Positions 1 to 8,065 of a DNA stretch of 64,000 bases are shown here, in pieces. The DNA lies in the NCBI GenBank assembly GCA_910577635.1, contig CAJTNR010000003.1, positions 1-64,000 of the forward strand. Reading direction: 5' to 3'. Position 1 is the first letter of the stretch. Each line of letters begins with the position of its first letter. The position numbers and the translations under genes are program-made. Origin of the DNA: an uncultured Vampirovibrio sp. GTDB taxonomy: Bacteria > Cyanobacteriota > Vampirovibrionia > Gastranaerophilales > Gastranaerophilaceae. The notes below the pieces were generated by a model, which ran no database searches, had not been told where the DNA came from, and worked only from the letters and a program-made list of their open reading frames with translations.

Positions 1-110
1 TTATTCTCACCTCCTTTCTGCCTGTGTCAGATTTAGCGTCTGTGACAGAGGAAAGTAAGGTTTAGGGCTTACCCTTGGGTAATTATACGACATCAGTTGT
101 ATAATGAAAA
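1..110 (-). promoter_or_regulatory. Promoter and ribosome binding site for a gene lying left of the window
   Basis: Read on the minus strand, TTTTCA (positions 105-110) and TATAAT (82-87) are separated by 17 bases, a fair sigma-70 promoter. About 70 bases further on, a strong AAGGAGGTGA sequence sits at about 8-17, so the start codon should lie just outside the window at position 0 or below. No reading frame of note is seen between these signals. The promoter read is inferred from spacing and hexamer match only. Confidence 0.5.
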
Positions 111-146
111 GGTTTTATAAGGGTATTTACAATTTCAAGATTGATT

Positions 147-2192
147 TTATGAAGCCAATTTATCTATCAATTTGTAATACCAGGACATTATGCCTTCTTT
201 GTGGGTTTTTTGGTATTTTTCCAGTTCTTCTTTAGACATTTTTTTAGAAGGCATACCCGATAACACACGTGATGCCATGTCGGTTAGAATTGTGCTTGCA
301 ATAACGACCAAGGCTGAGTTTGCAATTGAATTATTGTATTGTTTTTGGAATATATCATTCAAAGATCCTGAAATAATTATTTGCACGGTCATTCTAAAGA
401 ATTTATTAATTCCTCTTAATCTTGCGTCTTTTTGTGCTTCTTTTTTTGTTGAGCCGTTTCTAATTGATGAGTTGAACTCATCGTTCATATTAAACCACAT
501 TCCTGTAAGAGTTCCTAAGGTTTGCGCTAAGACTGCAATTTTTGAATTATCTCCTTTTGATGATGTTATTTCATTATTAGCTTTTAGAATCATCTTATCA
601 ACGTATTGACCAAATTCTTTTGTGAGCTTTACTTCGTCATCACCATACTTTTGTTCAAATTCAAGAAAACGTTTGTATAAATTTTTTATTCCGTAAATAT
701 CTTTAGTTGGTTTTGGTTTTTTTGGAACTTCACCGCCATTTTTTACAATTTTAGAATTTTTGATTGCTTCTTCAAGTTTGCTTGCAATTTTATAAGGGTA
801 TGAAACAAGTTCTTTAACAAACCTAAAGGGTGCCGTTTTTAGGGCTGATAAATCTTTTACTTTAACTTCAATTTTGCCGAATAGTTTTGTTGTTTTATAA
901 TCAGTGCCAAGAAGAATTTTGTCAGTATCGTCAGCGTTTTTGGCAATATTTTTAATTGTTGTATAGAATTTTTTATTCCCATTTTGCAAAAGAGCATCTG
1001 CCATATTCATTAGCTCATCGCAAGTGGCGAACCTTTCTTCAATAATTTTCGGTCTGAGTTTTTCACTGCGCTTTTTTATCATTTCAGCTATGCTTTGACC
1101 AATCTTTGTATGTTTTTTTCCAAACCTTAAAGCATAACCGCCCATTATACTGGCAGTACAGAATAAGAGTATATTTTTTACACTTAAAACAGGTTTTTTG
1201 TATTCGTTCTTAGTTTCTTGTATATATTTTTTACGTTTTTCATTTAAAAGTTCATCAATACTGCCTGTTTTTGTTGACTCTATAAATTCATTTATAGTTG
1301 GTATTGTTGTTTTAGGCTGCTCTTTAACATCCATTCTTGTTATTCGCATTCCTGAAGAAAGCCTTGAAACCACTCTTGAAACAAGCCCGATTCCTGCCCC
1401 GATTATTGCAGGTGCCCAGGGGCTTTTGTTGATTGTTTTAGAAAAACAGGCAAATACTGCAAATTGTGTTATAGCTTCACAAATGTTTTCTTTAATTTCC
1501 TGACTTTGTTTTAGCTTTTGTTCTTTTTTTGCTTCACTTTTTGTTTTACCCTTTTGAATGCCTTTATTATAAAAGTCAACCCCTAAAAACAATGCTGCAG
1601 TTAGACCTGAAATTATTCTTGTAGAAAATCTTTCTTTTTTGGTGTCGTAGTTTGCAACTTTATCTGCCATGGTGTCGTTTAACTGCCCAAGGAATCTATT
1701 AACTACAGGATCGCAAATTGTCTGGCAATATTCAGTACAGGTGCCAGTAGGATATTCTTTTAACCCGTTTGCTTTCATATATTCTTTTGCAAACTTAGAA
1801 CCGTTTTTCTGTAATCCTTGCAGTGCGCGTATATTTTCTTCAAGTTGAACTTTTTCTCTGTGGTTTTGTAAAAATTGAGCATTGTTTAAACTTGAATTTG
1901 GAAATTTTTTAGCAATTGAATCTATAACATCTAAAGGCATTCCAAAAAAGCACTTTAAACCGGATTTAATTTTTCTTAAGGGTGTATCATCGGGTATGTA
2001 TTCAATGCCAATAATGTTTTTAACAAGACCCGGGCTGTTTTTTTCTATTGAACTTGATAAGCTGTCCCAGAGTCCATCTAAAGCACAATTTACGAACCTT
2101 TTAGAGGCTGCAAGATCGTCAATGTTTGGTACCTTGCTTTTAAAATGGGTATTTTGATTTATATTATTACTGTTTTTTGGCAAAAGGCGCAT
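147..2192 (-). CDS. Unknown membrane protein with an internal duplication and an Asn-rich N-terminus
   Basis: I do not recognise a named family. The 681-residue product opens with MRLLPKNSNNINQNTHFKS, resembling the short N..F openings of several other unknown proteins here. Two related segments can be seen, at about residues 190-290 and 550-650. Each has a hydrophobic helix, a charged loop rich in Lys/Glu (GKTKSEAKKEQKLK in the first, GSTKKEAQKDARLR in the second), another hydrophobic stretch, and a closing SR[VL]-SGM motif (RLSSGM / RVLSGM). Membrane helices are likely around these repeats and near residues 340-355. The ATG at 2190-2192 follows only weak ribosome-binding sequence. It lies upstream of, and in the same direction as, the gene off the left edge, but that gene appears to have its own promoter. 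Function unknown; membrane location is an inference. Confidence 0.75.
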   Translation of the reverse strand: MRLLPKNSNNINQNTHFKSKVPNIDDLAASKRFVNCALDGLWDSLSSSIEKNSPGLVKNIIGIEYIPDDTPLRKIKSGLKCFFGMPLDVIDSIAKKFPNSSLNNAQFLQNHREKVQLEENIRALQGLQKNGSKFAKEYMKANGLKEYPTGTCTEYCQTICDPVVNRFLGQLNDTMADKVANYDTKKERFSTRIISGLTAALFLGVDFYNKGIQKGKTKSEAKKEQKLKQSQEIKENICEAITQFAVFACFSKTINKSPWAPAIIGAGIGLVSRVVSRLSSGMRITRMDVKEQPKTTIPTINEFIESTKTGSIDELLNEKRKKYIQETKNEYKKPVLSVKNILLFCTASIMGGYALRFGKKHTKIGQSIAEMIKKRSEKLRPKIIEERFATCDELMNMADALLQNGNKKFYTTIKNIAKNADDTDKILLGTDYKTTKLFGKIEVKVKDLSALKTAPFRFVKELVSYPYKIASKLEEAIKNSKIVKNGGEVPKKPKPTKDIYGIKNLYKRFLEFEQKYGDDEVKLTKEFGQYVDKMILKANNEITSSKGDNSKIAVLAQTLGTLTGMWFNMNDEFNSSIRNGSTKKEAQKDARLRGINKFFRMTVQIIISGSLNDIFQKQYNNSIANSALVVIASTILTDMASRVLSGMPSKKMSKEELEKYQKTHKEGIMSWYYKLIDKLAS

Positions 2193-2301
2193 TTAAACTA
2201 GTCGTTTCTAAAAGTCATATTTACTTATGACAATAAAAACAATCCAGATAAAAAATTGCCTAAAATTGCAAGTTATAAATAATATTGTTAAGTTTTATTA
2301 A

Positions 2302-2769
2302 TTATTTAGCTAAGTTATCAAGCATTTCTTGTTTTCTTTGTTCTTCTGCTCTTGCGTCCTCGTAAGGGTTTTTTGAACGCCACTTTTTTGAAAGATCTAT
2401 GCCTTTAACCATATTTTCAAAATCCGGTATGCTGTTAGCAATAACGTCTGCATTATCAAAATTGCTTAAATCATCTAAGATGTGATTTCTTTTTAGAGAT
2501 TCTATGTCTCTTCTTATATTTCTATCATCACCATTGTTCTTTATAAACTCATCCGTAAATCTGCCTTTAACAGTTCCGTCTTTTTTGTCTGTGTAGGCTT
2601 CAAAAAAATCGCACTTTTCAATTCTTTCAAACCAGGACTCATAAATGGGTTTCATTACCCAATCATTTGTTGCTAATGCTTGTTTTACAACTTCTTTTGC
2701 ATTTTCATCTTTAAATTTTCCAAAAGAAACATTGTTTTTTCTATAATTACTAACAGGTGATACTCTCAT
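2302..2769 (-). CDS. Small unknown protein with N-terminal NNVSFG motif
   Basis: A 155-residue, soluble-looking and highly charged protein. The start is placed at the ATG at 2767-2769, because GAGGTAAAA lies just before it; a start seven codons earlier is open but has no comparable signal. The N-terminus MRVSPVSNYRKNNVSFGKF matches the pattern seen in other orphans of this window (positive start, Asn-rich stretch, then a hydrophobic residue, one residue, F and a small residue). The rest is rich in Asp, Glu, Lys and Asn (for example DIESLKRNHILDDLSNFDNAD) with no predicted membrane segment or known catalytic motif. It follows the same strand as the 681-residue gene, about 110 bases away. Function unknown. 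Confidence 0.7.
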   Translation of the reverse strand: MRVSPVSNYRKNNVSFGKFKDENAKEVVKQALATNDWVMKPIYESWFERIEKCDFFEAYTDKKDGTVKGRFTDEFIKNNGDDRNIRRDIESLKRNHILDDLSNFDNADVIANSIPDFENMVKGIDLSKKWRSKNPYEDARAEEQRKQEMLDNLAK

Positions 2770-2858
2770 TTTTACCTCATTTTTATACAAATTCTAGAAT
2801 GGAATTTAATTTTAAATTAAACAAGAATTAATTACAAGTGCTTTTTGTAACAATAAAC

Positions 2859-2887
2859 TTGACCTTATGGGTTTATTCGGGTTTAAT
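2859..2887 (+). promoter_or_regulatory. Sigma-70 promoter of the lipid-type operon
   Basis: TTGACC at 2859-2864 and TTTAAT at 2882-2887 are 17 bases apart, a good sigma-70 match. Transcription would start at about 2893-2896, on or next to the ATG at 2896, so the mRNA would be leaderless or nearly so. No Shine-Dalgarno sequence precedes that ATG, consistent with this reading. Confidence 0.55.
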
Positions 2888-2895
2888 TAATTTTA

Positions 2896-3565
2896 ATGGT
2901 CAATAAATCACCAAAAAAAATAAAAAGAATGTTTAATGAAATTGCACCAAGGTATGATTTTTGGAATAATATCATATCTTTTGCTTCGCACAATATTATA
3001 AAAAAAGCTGCAATTAAAAGTTTAGCAATTAAACCCAATTCAAAAGTGCTTGATTTGTGCTCAGGAAGCGGGGATTTAAGCAGGATTGCAAAAAAAATTG
3101 AACCAACAATAGAAAGCTTCGGGCTGGATTTTAGCGAAAAAATGATTGCAATAGCAAGAAAAAAAGCCCCCGGGACAATTTTTTCTATAGGGAGTGCGCT
3201 TAGTTTAGATTATTCGGATTCTTGTTTTGATTATATTCTTATGGGGTTTGGTTTGAGAAATATTGAAGATAGGAAAAAAGCACTTGAAGAGGTTTTTAGG
3301 GTTTTAAAAAAAAGGAGGATATTTTCTTCATCTTGATTTTGGGTGCAAAAATTTTTTAAGCAGGATTTATGATTCTTTAGTTTTATTTTTGGTTAATTTG
3401 TTTTGTTCAAATAAAGATGCTTATAAGTACTTAATAAAATCAAAACAAGAATTCCTTGAACCCGATAAACTAATAGAAGAATTTATCCAGGCAGGGTTTA
3501 GTGTTAAAGCAGTAAGTTTTTGTTGTTTTAAATTAATATCTTATCAAATTCTAGTTAAAAATTAA
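2896..3565 (+). CDS. ubiE: UbiE/MenG-type SAM methyltransferase, interrupted by a one-base frameshift
   Basis: The first 146 codons encode a typical UbiE/MenG methyltransferase: KIKRMFNEIAPRYDFWN at the start, the SAM-binding loop VLDLCSGSGDLSR, and MGFGLRNIEDRKKALEEVFRVLK. The frame then runs into a stop at 3334-3336. Skipping one base of the A8 run at 3306-3313 restores the family sequence (KKGGYFLHLDFG...) and continues to TAA at 3563-3565, giving about 222 residues, close to the usual 230. The break is therefore a single-base indel in a homopolymer: a sequencing error, a real mutation, or slippage. Known members C-methylate demethylmenaquinone or a related quinone; here the operon suggests a prenylated or lipid substrate. 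It is the first gene of the operon, 53 bases ahead of the UbiA gene. Confidence 0.8.
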
Positions 3566-3618
3566 GTTCCCTCTTTTTGATTGATGCTTGTTTTGTGTGG
3601 TTTTTGTACAATAAACAA

Positions 3619-4560
3619 ATGCAAGAAAAGGATTTTAATATAATCAAAAGATTGTGGATTTACCAAAAAGAAAGATTCCCTATTTTTGCTTATGGTCTTA
3701 TGGTTTTCACTTTTTGTTTTTCTGCAATGTCGTATTCTAAGTTTTTGAGAGGGAGTTTTGATTTTTCTTTTACTACTTTTATAATTGGAGCTTTGACCTC
3801 TTTTGGATATTTTTTTCTGCTTCGAATTTTTGATGAGTTTAAAGATAGCATAGCTGATGCTAAATATCGTCCCTATAGAGCAGTCCCAAGGGGTTTGGTT
3901 AGTTTTTTTGAACTTCGAATCCTTGCTTTTTTAATTATTGCTATTCAATTTATCCTAAACCTTGTTTTTATACCTAGAATGCTTGTTATCTGGGTTTTTG
4001 TTATAAGTTTTATGCTGATTATGAGACGGGAGTTTTTTTTAGGTATCTGGCTTTTAAAACACCCTGTTTTTTATTTAGTAACCCATATGCTTGTAATGCC
4101 TGTTATTGATTTTTACACAACCGGGCTTGATTGGAGGGTTTTGGGGGCAAAGGTTCCTTGCGGGCTTTTGATTTTTTTAATTGTGACTTTTTTAAATGGA
4201 GTTGTAATTGAAATTGGAAGAAAAATACGCTCAAAGTCAGCGGAAGAATTCGGGGTTGAGACTTATTCTTTTCTCTGGGGTGAAAAAAAAGCGGCAATTG
4301 TCTGGCTTTGTGTTTTGTTTTTAACTTTTGTATTTTCTAATATTGCCTGTTTTTTAGCAGGATTTTCTAAGTTAATGATTCTTTATTTATTGTTTTTTTA
4401 TATATTTTGTTCCTTTTTTGCTCTTCGATTTATAAAAACAAGAAAACAAAAAGACGCTTCAATTCTTGAAACAATATCAGGAATCTGGACAATAGGAATG
4501 TATTTATCTTTAGGCGGAATTCCAATGATAATACACTTTTTGGGAGGCATTTTAAATTAA
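3619..4560 (+). CDS. UbiA-family membrane prenyltransferase
   Basis: The 313-residue product has about nine hydrophobic segments and the Asp-rich prenyl-diphosphate site of UbiA enzymes, seen as RIFDEFKDSIADAKYRPYR followed by AVPRGLVS. The second conserved cytoplasmic loop appears as EIGRKIRSKSAEEFGVETYS. UbiA enzymes transfer an isoprenoid chain from its diphosphate to an aromatic ring, lipid or other acceptor. The ATG at 3619 is preferred over the upstream TTG at 3577 because the protein then begins with MQEKDFNIIKR, as is usual in this subgroup. The gene ends exactly one base before the next ATG, so they are surely cotranscribed. The acceptor cannot be read from the sequence; a menaquinone role is possible but no other men genes are present here. 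Confidence 0.85.
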   Translation: MQEKDFNIIKRLWIYQKERFPIFAYGLMVFTFCFSAMSYSKFLRGSFDFSFTTFIIGALTSFGYFFLLRIFDEFKDSIADAKYRPYRAVPRGLVSFFELRILAFLIIAIQFILNLVFIPRMLVIWVFVISFMLIMRREFFLGIWLLKHPVFYLVTHMLVMPVIDFYTTGLDWRVLGAKVPCGLLIFLIVTFLNGVVIEIGRKIRSKSAEEFGVETYSFLWGEKKAAIVWLCVLFLTFVFSNIACFLAGFSKLMILYLLFFYIFCSFFALRFIKTRKQKDASILETISGIWTIGMYLSLGGIPMIIHFLGGILN

Positions 4561-6975
4561 ATGGAAAAAAACATATCAGGCGAAAAAGCTTATAATTTAA
4601 ATATTCTATCTAAAGCGGGATTAAACGTTCCTAAGTGGTTTTTGGTGACTTCTCTAGAGCAGGAAATTGAAGTTGATCAAAACAAACTTTATGCGATACG
4701 CTCATCTGCAGTTGGTGAAGATAGCGCTATAGCTTCTTTTGCGGGTTTATTAAAAACCTATCTTTATGTTAGACCCTGTGATATAAAATCAAGAATAGAA
4801 GATGTTTTTAACTCGATTAATTCAGCTCAGGTTCAATTCTACAAGGAAAAAAAAGGATTAGCTGATAAGGATTCAAAAATTGCTGTTATAGTTCAGGAAA
4901 TGGTAAATTCTGATGTTTCAGGGGTAAGTTTTTCTTGCAATCCTCTTGATAACAGTAGTGTTTGTGTCATTTCAAGTGTTTTTGGTCTTGGCGAGGGTTT
5001 AGTTTCAGGGGAACTGAGTGCTGATACTTATCGAATTAAAGATGGAATAGTTGATAAAACAATTGTTGAAAAACCAGATAAATTTGTTTTTAATAAAGCC
5101 AAGGGTTATTCTATAACTAAAGAAAAAAACGAAAACCCCTGGCTTGAAACACTAAAAGAGGAACAAGCAAGAGAAATTGCTATAATTACTAAAAAAATTG
5201 AACAAATTTTTTCTTGTCCTTTGGATATTGAATGGGCTTATGAAAACAATATTCTTTATATCCTGCAAGCCCGTCCGATAACAACTTTAGATGATTCAAA
5301 AGAGATTATCTTTGATAATTCAAATATCGTTGAAAGTTATTGTGCTACTACTCTTCCTTTGACTTTTTCTTTTATTAATGATGTTTATAGTGAAGTTTAT
5401 AAGCAGTTTTTGTTAATAATGGGAGTAGAAAAAGACTTAATTGAGCAAAATTCTGATATTTTTCTTATGTTAGGATATATCAAAGGCAGGGTTTATTATA
5501 ACCTTTTGAATTGGTATCGGGTTTTAAAATTGATTCCAGGGTATGAAATTAATTCAAAGTTCATGGAATCAATGATGGGAGTAAAACAACCCTTGAATCA
5601 GACTCCAAAAGTTAAAAAAAGCTCTAAGAATAAATACTTTAGGGTATTTAGTTTATTTTTGAGTCTGGTTTTTAATCTTTTAACTTTAGATAAGAATATT
5701 AAAAAGTTTTATTCGACAATTAATGCTACTTTAGTTCCGTATGAAAACGGGAGTTTAAAGAAAAAAAACGCCAATCAGTTAATTGAAGTTTATTATGAAC
5801 TTGAAAAAAAACTGCTGAAAAACTGGCAGGCTCCTTTGGTTAATGACTTTTATGCGATGATTTTTTATGGATTATTAAAAAAACTCCTAATAAAACTCGA
5901 TTCAGCGCAGACATTACAAAACGACTTATTAATGTGTCAGGAAGGAATAGTTTCAGTTGAACCCATTAAAAGAATTAAAGAAATTTCTAATAAAATTTGT
6001 CTTAATGAAGATTTAAAAGAGTTTTTCCTCAACAATTCAGAAGAACAAATTGTGCAAAACTTAGAGAATTTAAGTGTTAATCAAGATATTCAAAGTTTTA
6101 TCGAGAAGTTTGGAAACAGATGCATTCAGGAGTTAAAGCTCGAAACAATTACTTATAAACAGGATTCAAGGCTATTGATTTGCTTGATTAAATCCTATGT
6201 TAAACAGGGTTTTATTGATTTAGATAAAGAAGAAGAAAAAAATAAAAAATCAAGGAGCGATATTAATAATACGGTTAAAAAAATAAAGAATCCTTTGTTT
6301 TTTTATGTTCTAAAACAAGCCCGAAAATTAATCAAGAATAGAGAAAACTTAAGGTTTGAAAGAACAAGGCTTTTTGGTATTGTTAGAGAAATTTTCCTTC
6401 GGTTCGGACAAATTTTTGAAGAAGAATCAATAATTAAAAATAAGAGGGATATTTTCTATCTTAGCAAAGAGGAAATTTTTAACTATGTTGAAGGAACGAG
6501 CATTGATACGGACTTAAAATTGATTATTGAGAATCGAAAAAAACAATTTATAGAGTTCGATAAACAAACCCTAAAAGACAGATTCAAAACTAAAGGAATT
6601 GTTTATTGTTCGATTGATTCTGAGTCTAATAATCAAGAGTTTGAAAAAAAAGACAATGTTTTACAAGGAATCGGCTGCTGCAAGGGAATTGTAAGAGCAA
6701 AGGTCAAGATAATTAATTCAATTGAACAAGCCGGTAATCTGGAGGGGAAAATCCTTGTAGCAAAAAGGACAGACCCGGGCTGGGTGCCTTTATTTGCAAT
6801 AAGCAGAGGGATTTTAATCGAAAGAGGAAGCATATTATCCCACGGTGCAATTGTTGCTCGCGAGATGGGAATTCCTGCTATTGTCGGGATTAATAATCTT
6901 TTTTCTTTATTAAAAGATGATATGGAAGTTGAAATGGATGGAAAAAAAGGATCAATAAGAATAATTAATGGATAA
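4561..6975 (+). CDS. PEP synthase-like phosphotransferase (ATP-grasp plus phosphohistidine domain)
   Basis: An 804-residue protein with a pyruvate-phosphate-dikinase-type ATP-grasp domain at residues 1-245 (YAIRSSAVGEDSAIASFAG, VQEMVNSDVSGVSFSCNP, VFGLGEGLVSGELSADTY, LDIEWAYENNILYILQARP) and a C-terminal swivelling PEP-utilising domain at about 690-804 with the phospho-carrier histidine in GSILSHGAIVAREMGIPAIVG. Between them is a helical linker (NLLNWYRVLKLIPGYE, then MMGVKQP). The PEP/pyruvate-binding TIM barrel of true PEP synthases is absent, so the layout resembles rifampicin phosphotransferase and related enzymes that move a phosphate from ATP through His to a small molecule. In this operon the acceptor may be a lipid precursor; that is inference. 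Its stop overlaps the start of the next gene by eight bases. Confidence 0.85.
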   Translation: MEKNISGEKAYNLNILSKAGLNVPKWFLVTSLEQEIEVDQNKLYAIRSSAVGEDSAIASFAGLLKTYLYVRPCDIKSRIEDVFNSINSAQVQFYKEKKGLADKDSKIAVIVQEMVNSDVSGVSFSCNPLDNSSVCVISSVFGLGEGLVSGELSADTYRIKDGIVDKTIVEKPDKFVFNKAKGYSITKEKNENPWLETLKEEQAREIAIITKKIEQIFSCPLDIEWAYENNILYILQARPITTLDDSKEIIFDNSNIVESYCATTLPLTFSFINDVYSEVYKQFLLIMGVEKDLIEQNSDIFLMLGYIKGRVYYNLLNWYRVLKLIPGYEINSKFMESMMGVKQPLNQTPKVKKSSKNKYFRVFSLFLSLVFNLLTLDKNIKKFYSTINATLVPYENGSLKKKNANQLIEVYYELEKKLLKNWQAPLVNDFYAMIFYGLLKKLLIKLDSAQTLQNDLLMCQEGIVSVEPIKRIKEISNKICLNEDLKEFFLNNSEEQIVQNLENLSVNQDIQSFIEKFGNRCIQELKLETITYKQDSRLLICLIKSYVKQGFIDLDKEEEKNKKSRSDINNTVKKIKNPLFFYVLKQARKLIKNRENLRFERTRLFGIVREIFLRFGQIFEEESIIKNKRDIFYLSKEEIFNYVEGTSIDTDLKLIIENRKKQFIEFDKQTLKDRFKTKGIVYCSIDSESNNQEFEKKDNVLQGIGCCKGIVRAKVKIINSIEQAGNLEGKILVAKRTDPGWVPLFAISRGILIERGSILSHGAIVAREMGIPAIVGINNLFSLLKDDMEVEMDGKKGSIRIING

Positions 6976-8065
6976 AGAAATTCAACAAAGGGCAAAATTC
7001 AATAGAATCCGCTATTCAAACTGCTGGGAGGATCCGGTTTTATTACTTGAAGGATTAGAGCTTAATGAGAGTTCAAAGTGTTTATCAATTGCATCTAGTC
7101 TTGATAATTCGCTTAGTTTGTTAACTAAAAACCCTGCATTAGTTTTAGCTGTTGATTTAAGTATAGCTCAAATTGCTTGCTGCGAACTTAAAAAACAAGC
7201 GGTTAAAAACCTTGATTACGCTGCTTTTTTAGAGTTTTTAGGATTCACTAAATCTGATAATAGAATTGAAATCTATCAATCGATAAGAGAAAAACTATCA
7301 ACTCAAAGTCAATATTATCTTGATAATAACTTAAAAATTATCAAAGAAGGAATAATCCACAAAGGAAAGTTTGAGAAGTATTTTCAAATTTTTGCAAAAA
7401 AAATTCTTCCTCTTATTCATAATCAAAAAAACTTAACCGAGCTTTTTTTGCCTAAATCTATCAGCGCACAAAAAATTTTCTATCAAAAAACTTTTAATAA
7501 CTGGAAATTCAAACTTTTATTTAAACTCTTTTTTTCAAAGTTTATTTTAGGAAGATTGGGAAGGGATAAAGAGTTTTTTAAGTATGTCAATACAAAACAA
7601 ATTTCAAAAAGCATCAAAAAAAGGGCAGATTCAGCACTTAGTGAACTAAGTGTCTGGGATAATCCTTTTTTGAACTATATTCTTCTTAATAATTTCGATT
7701 TTTCTCTTCCTTATTATGCAATTAAGGAGAATTTTGATATAATTAAAACAAATATTGATAGTTTAAAAATTGAACTTGGATTAATTAATAAAGTAGCTAA
7801 AAGTTCTAATTATAAGTTTGATTGTTATAATTTATCAGATATCTTCGAATACATGGATTTAGAGCTTTTTATTAAGGTTTCAAGGGAGCTTATTGAAACT
7901 TCTAATAAAAACGCGCGGTTTTGTTACTGGAATATGTTAGTTGATAGACAAATATCTAAAGTATTATCTGATAGTGTTGAATACAAAGAGGAGTTATCTA
8001 AAAAGCTATATTTAAAAGACAGGGCGTTTTTCTACAAAGCTTTTATAGTTGAGGAAGTGCGATAA
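6968..8065 (+). CDS. btaA: BtaA-like (DUF3419) aminocarboxypropyl transferase
   Basis: The 365-residue product matches the BtaA/DUF3419 family: RIRYSNCWEDPVLLLEGL near residue 12, CLSIASSLDNSLSLL (family form S-GDN), AVDLSIAQIACCELKKQA, a LDYAAFLEFLGF stretch, and the closing FYKAFIVEEV. BtaA moves the 3-amino-3-carboxypropyl group of S-adenosylmethionine to the hydroxyl of diacylglycerol, the first step of betaine-lipid synthesis. The family GDN motif is LDN here. No BtaB-type N-methyltransferase follows, unless the UbiE-like gene plays that part. The gene overlaps its neighbours on both sides (8 bases before, 1 base after). The symbol is by family; the acceptor lipid is unproven. Confidence 0.8.
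   Translation: MDKEIQQRAKFNRIRYSNCWEDPVLLLEGLELNESSKCLSIASSLDNSLSLLTKNPALVLAVDLSIAQIACCELKKQAVKNLDYAAFLEFLGFTKSDNRIEIYQSIREKLSTQSQYYLDNNLKIIKEGIIHKGKFEKYFQIFAKKILPLIHNQKNLTELFLPKSISAQKIFYQKTFNNWKFKLLFKLFFSKFILGRLGRDKEFFKYVNTKQISKSIKKRADSALSELSVWDNPFLNYILLNNFDFSLPYYAIKENFDIIKTNIDSLKIELGLINKVAKSSNYKFDCYNLSDIFEYMDLELFIKVSRELIETSNKNARFCYWNMLVDRQISKVLSDSVEYKEELSKKLYLKDRAFFYKAFIVEEVR

Noticed and set aside
26..53. CTGTGTCAGA / TCTGTGACAG as an operator
   Set aside because: The arms mismatch in the middle and the pairing is no better than chance for such a short element.
190..2157. Plus-strand open frames opposite the 681-residue gene
   Set aside because: They are low-complexity shadows with no ribosome binding site; the minus-strand frame has coherent repeats and a sensible N-terminus.
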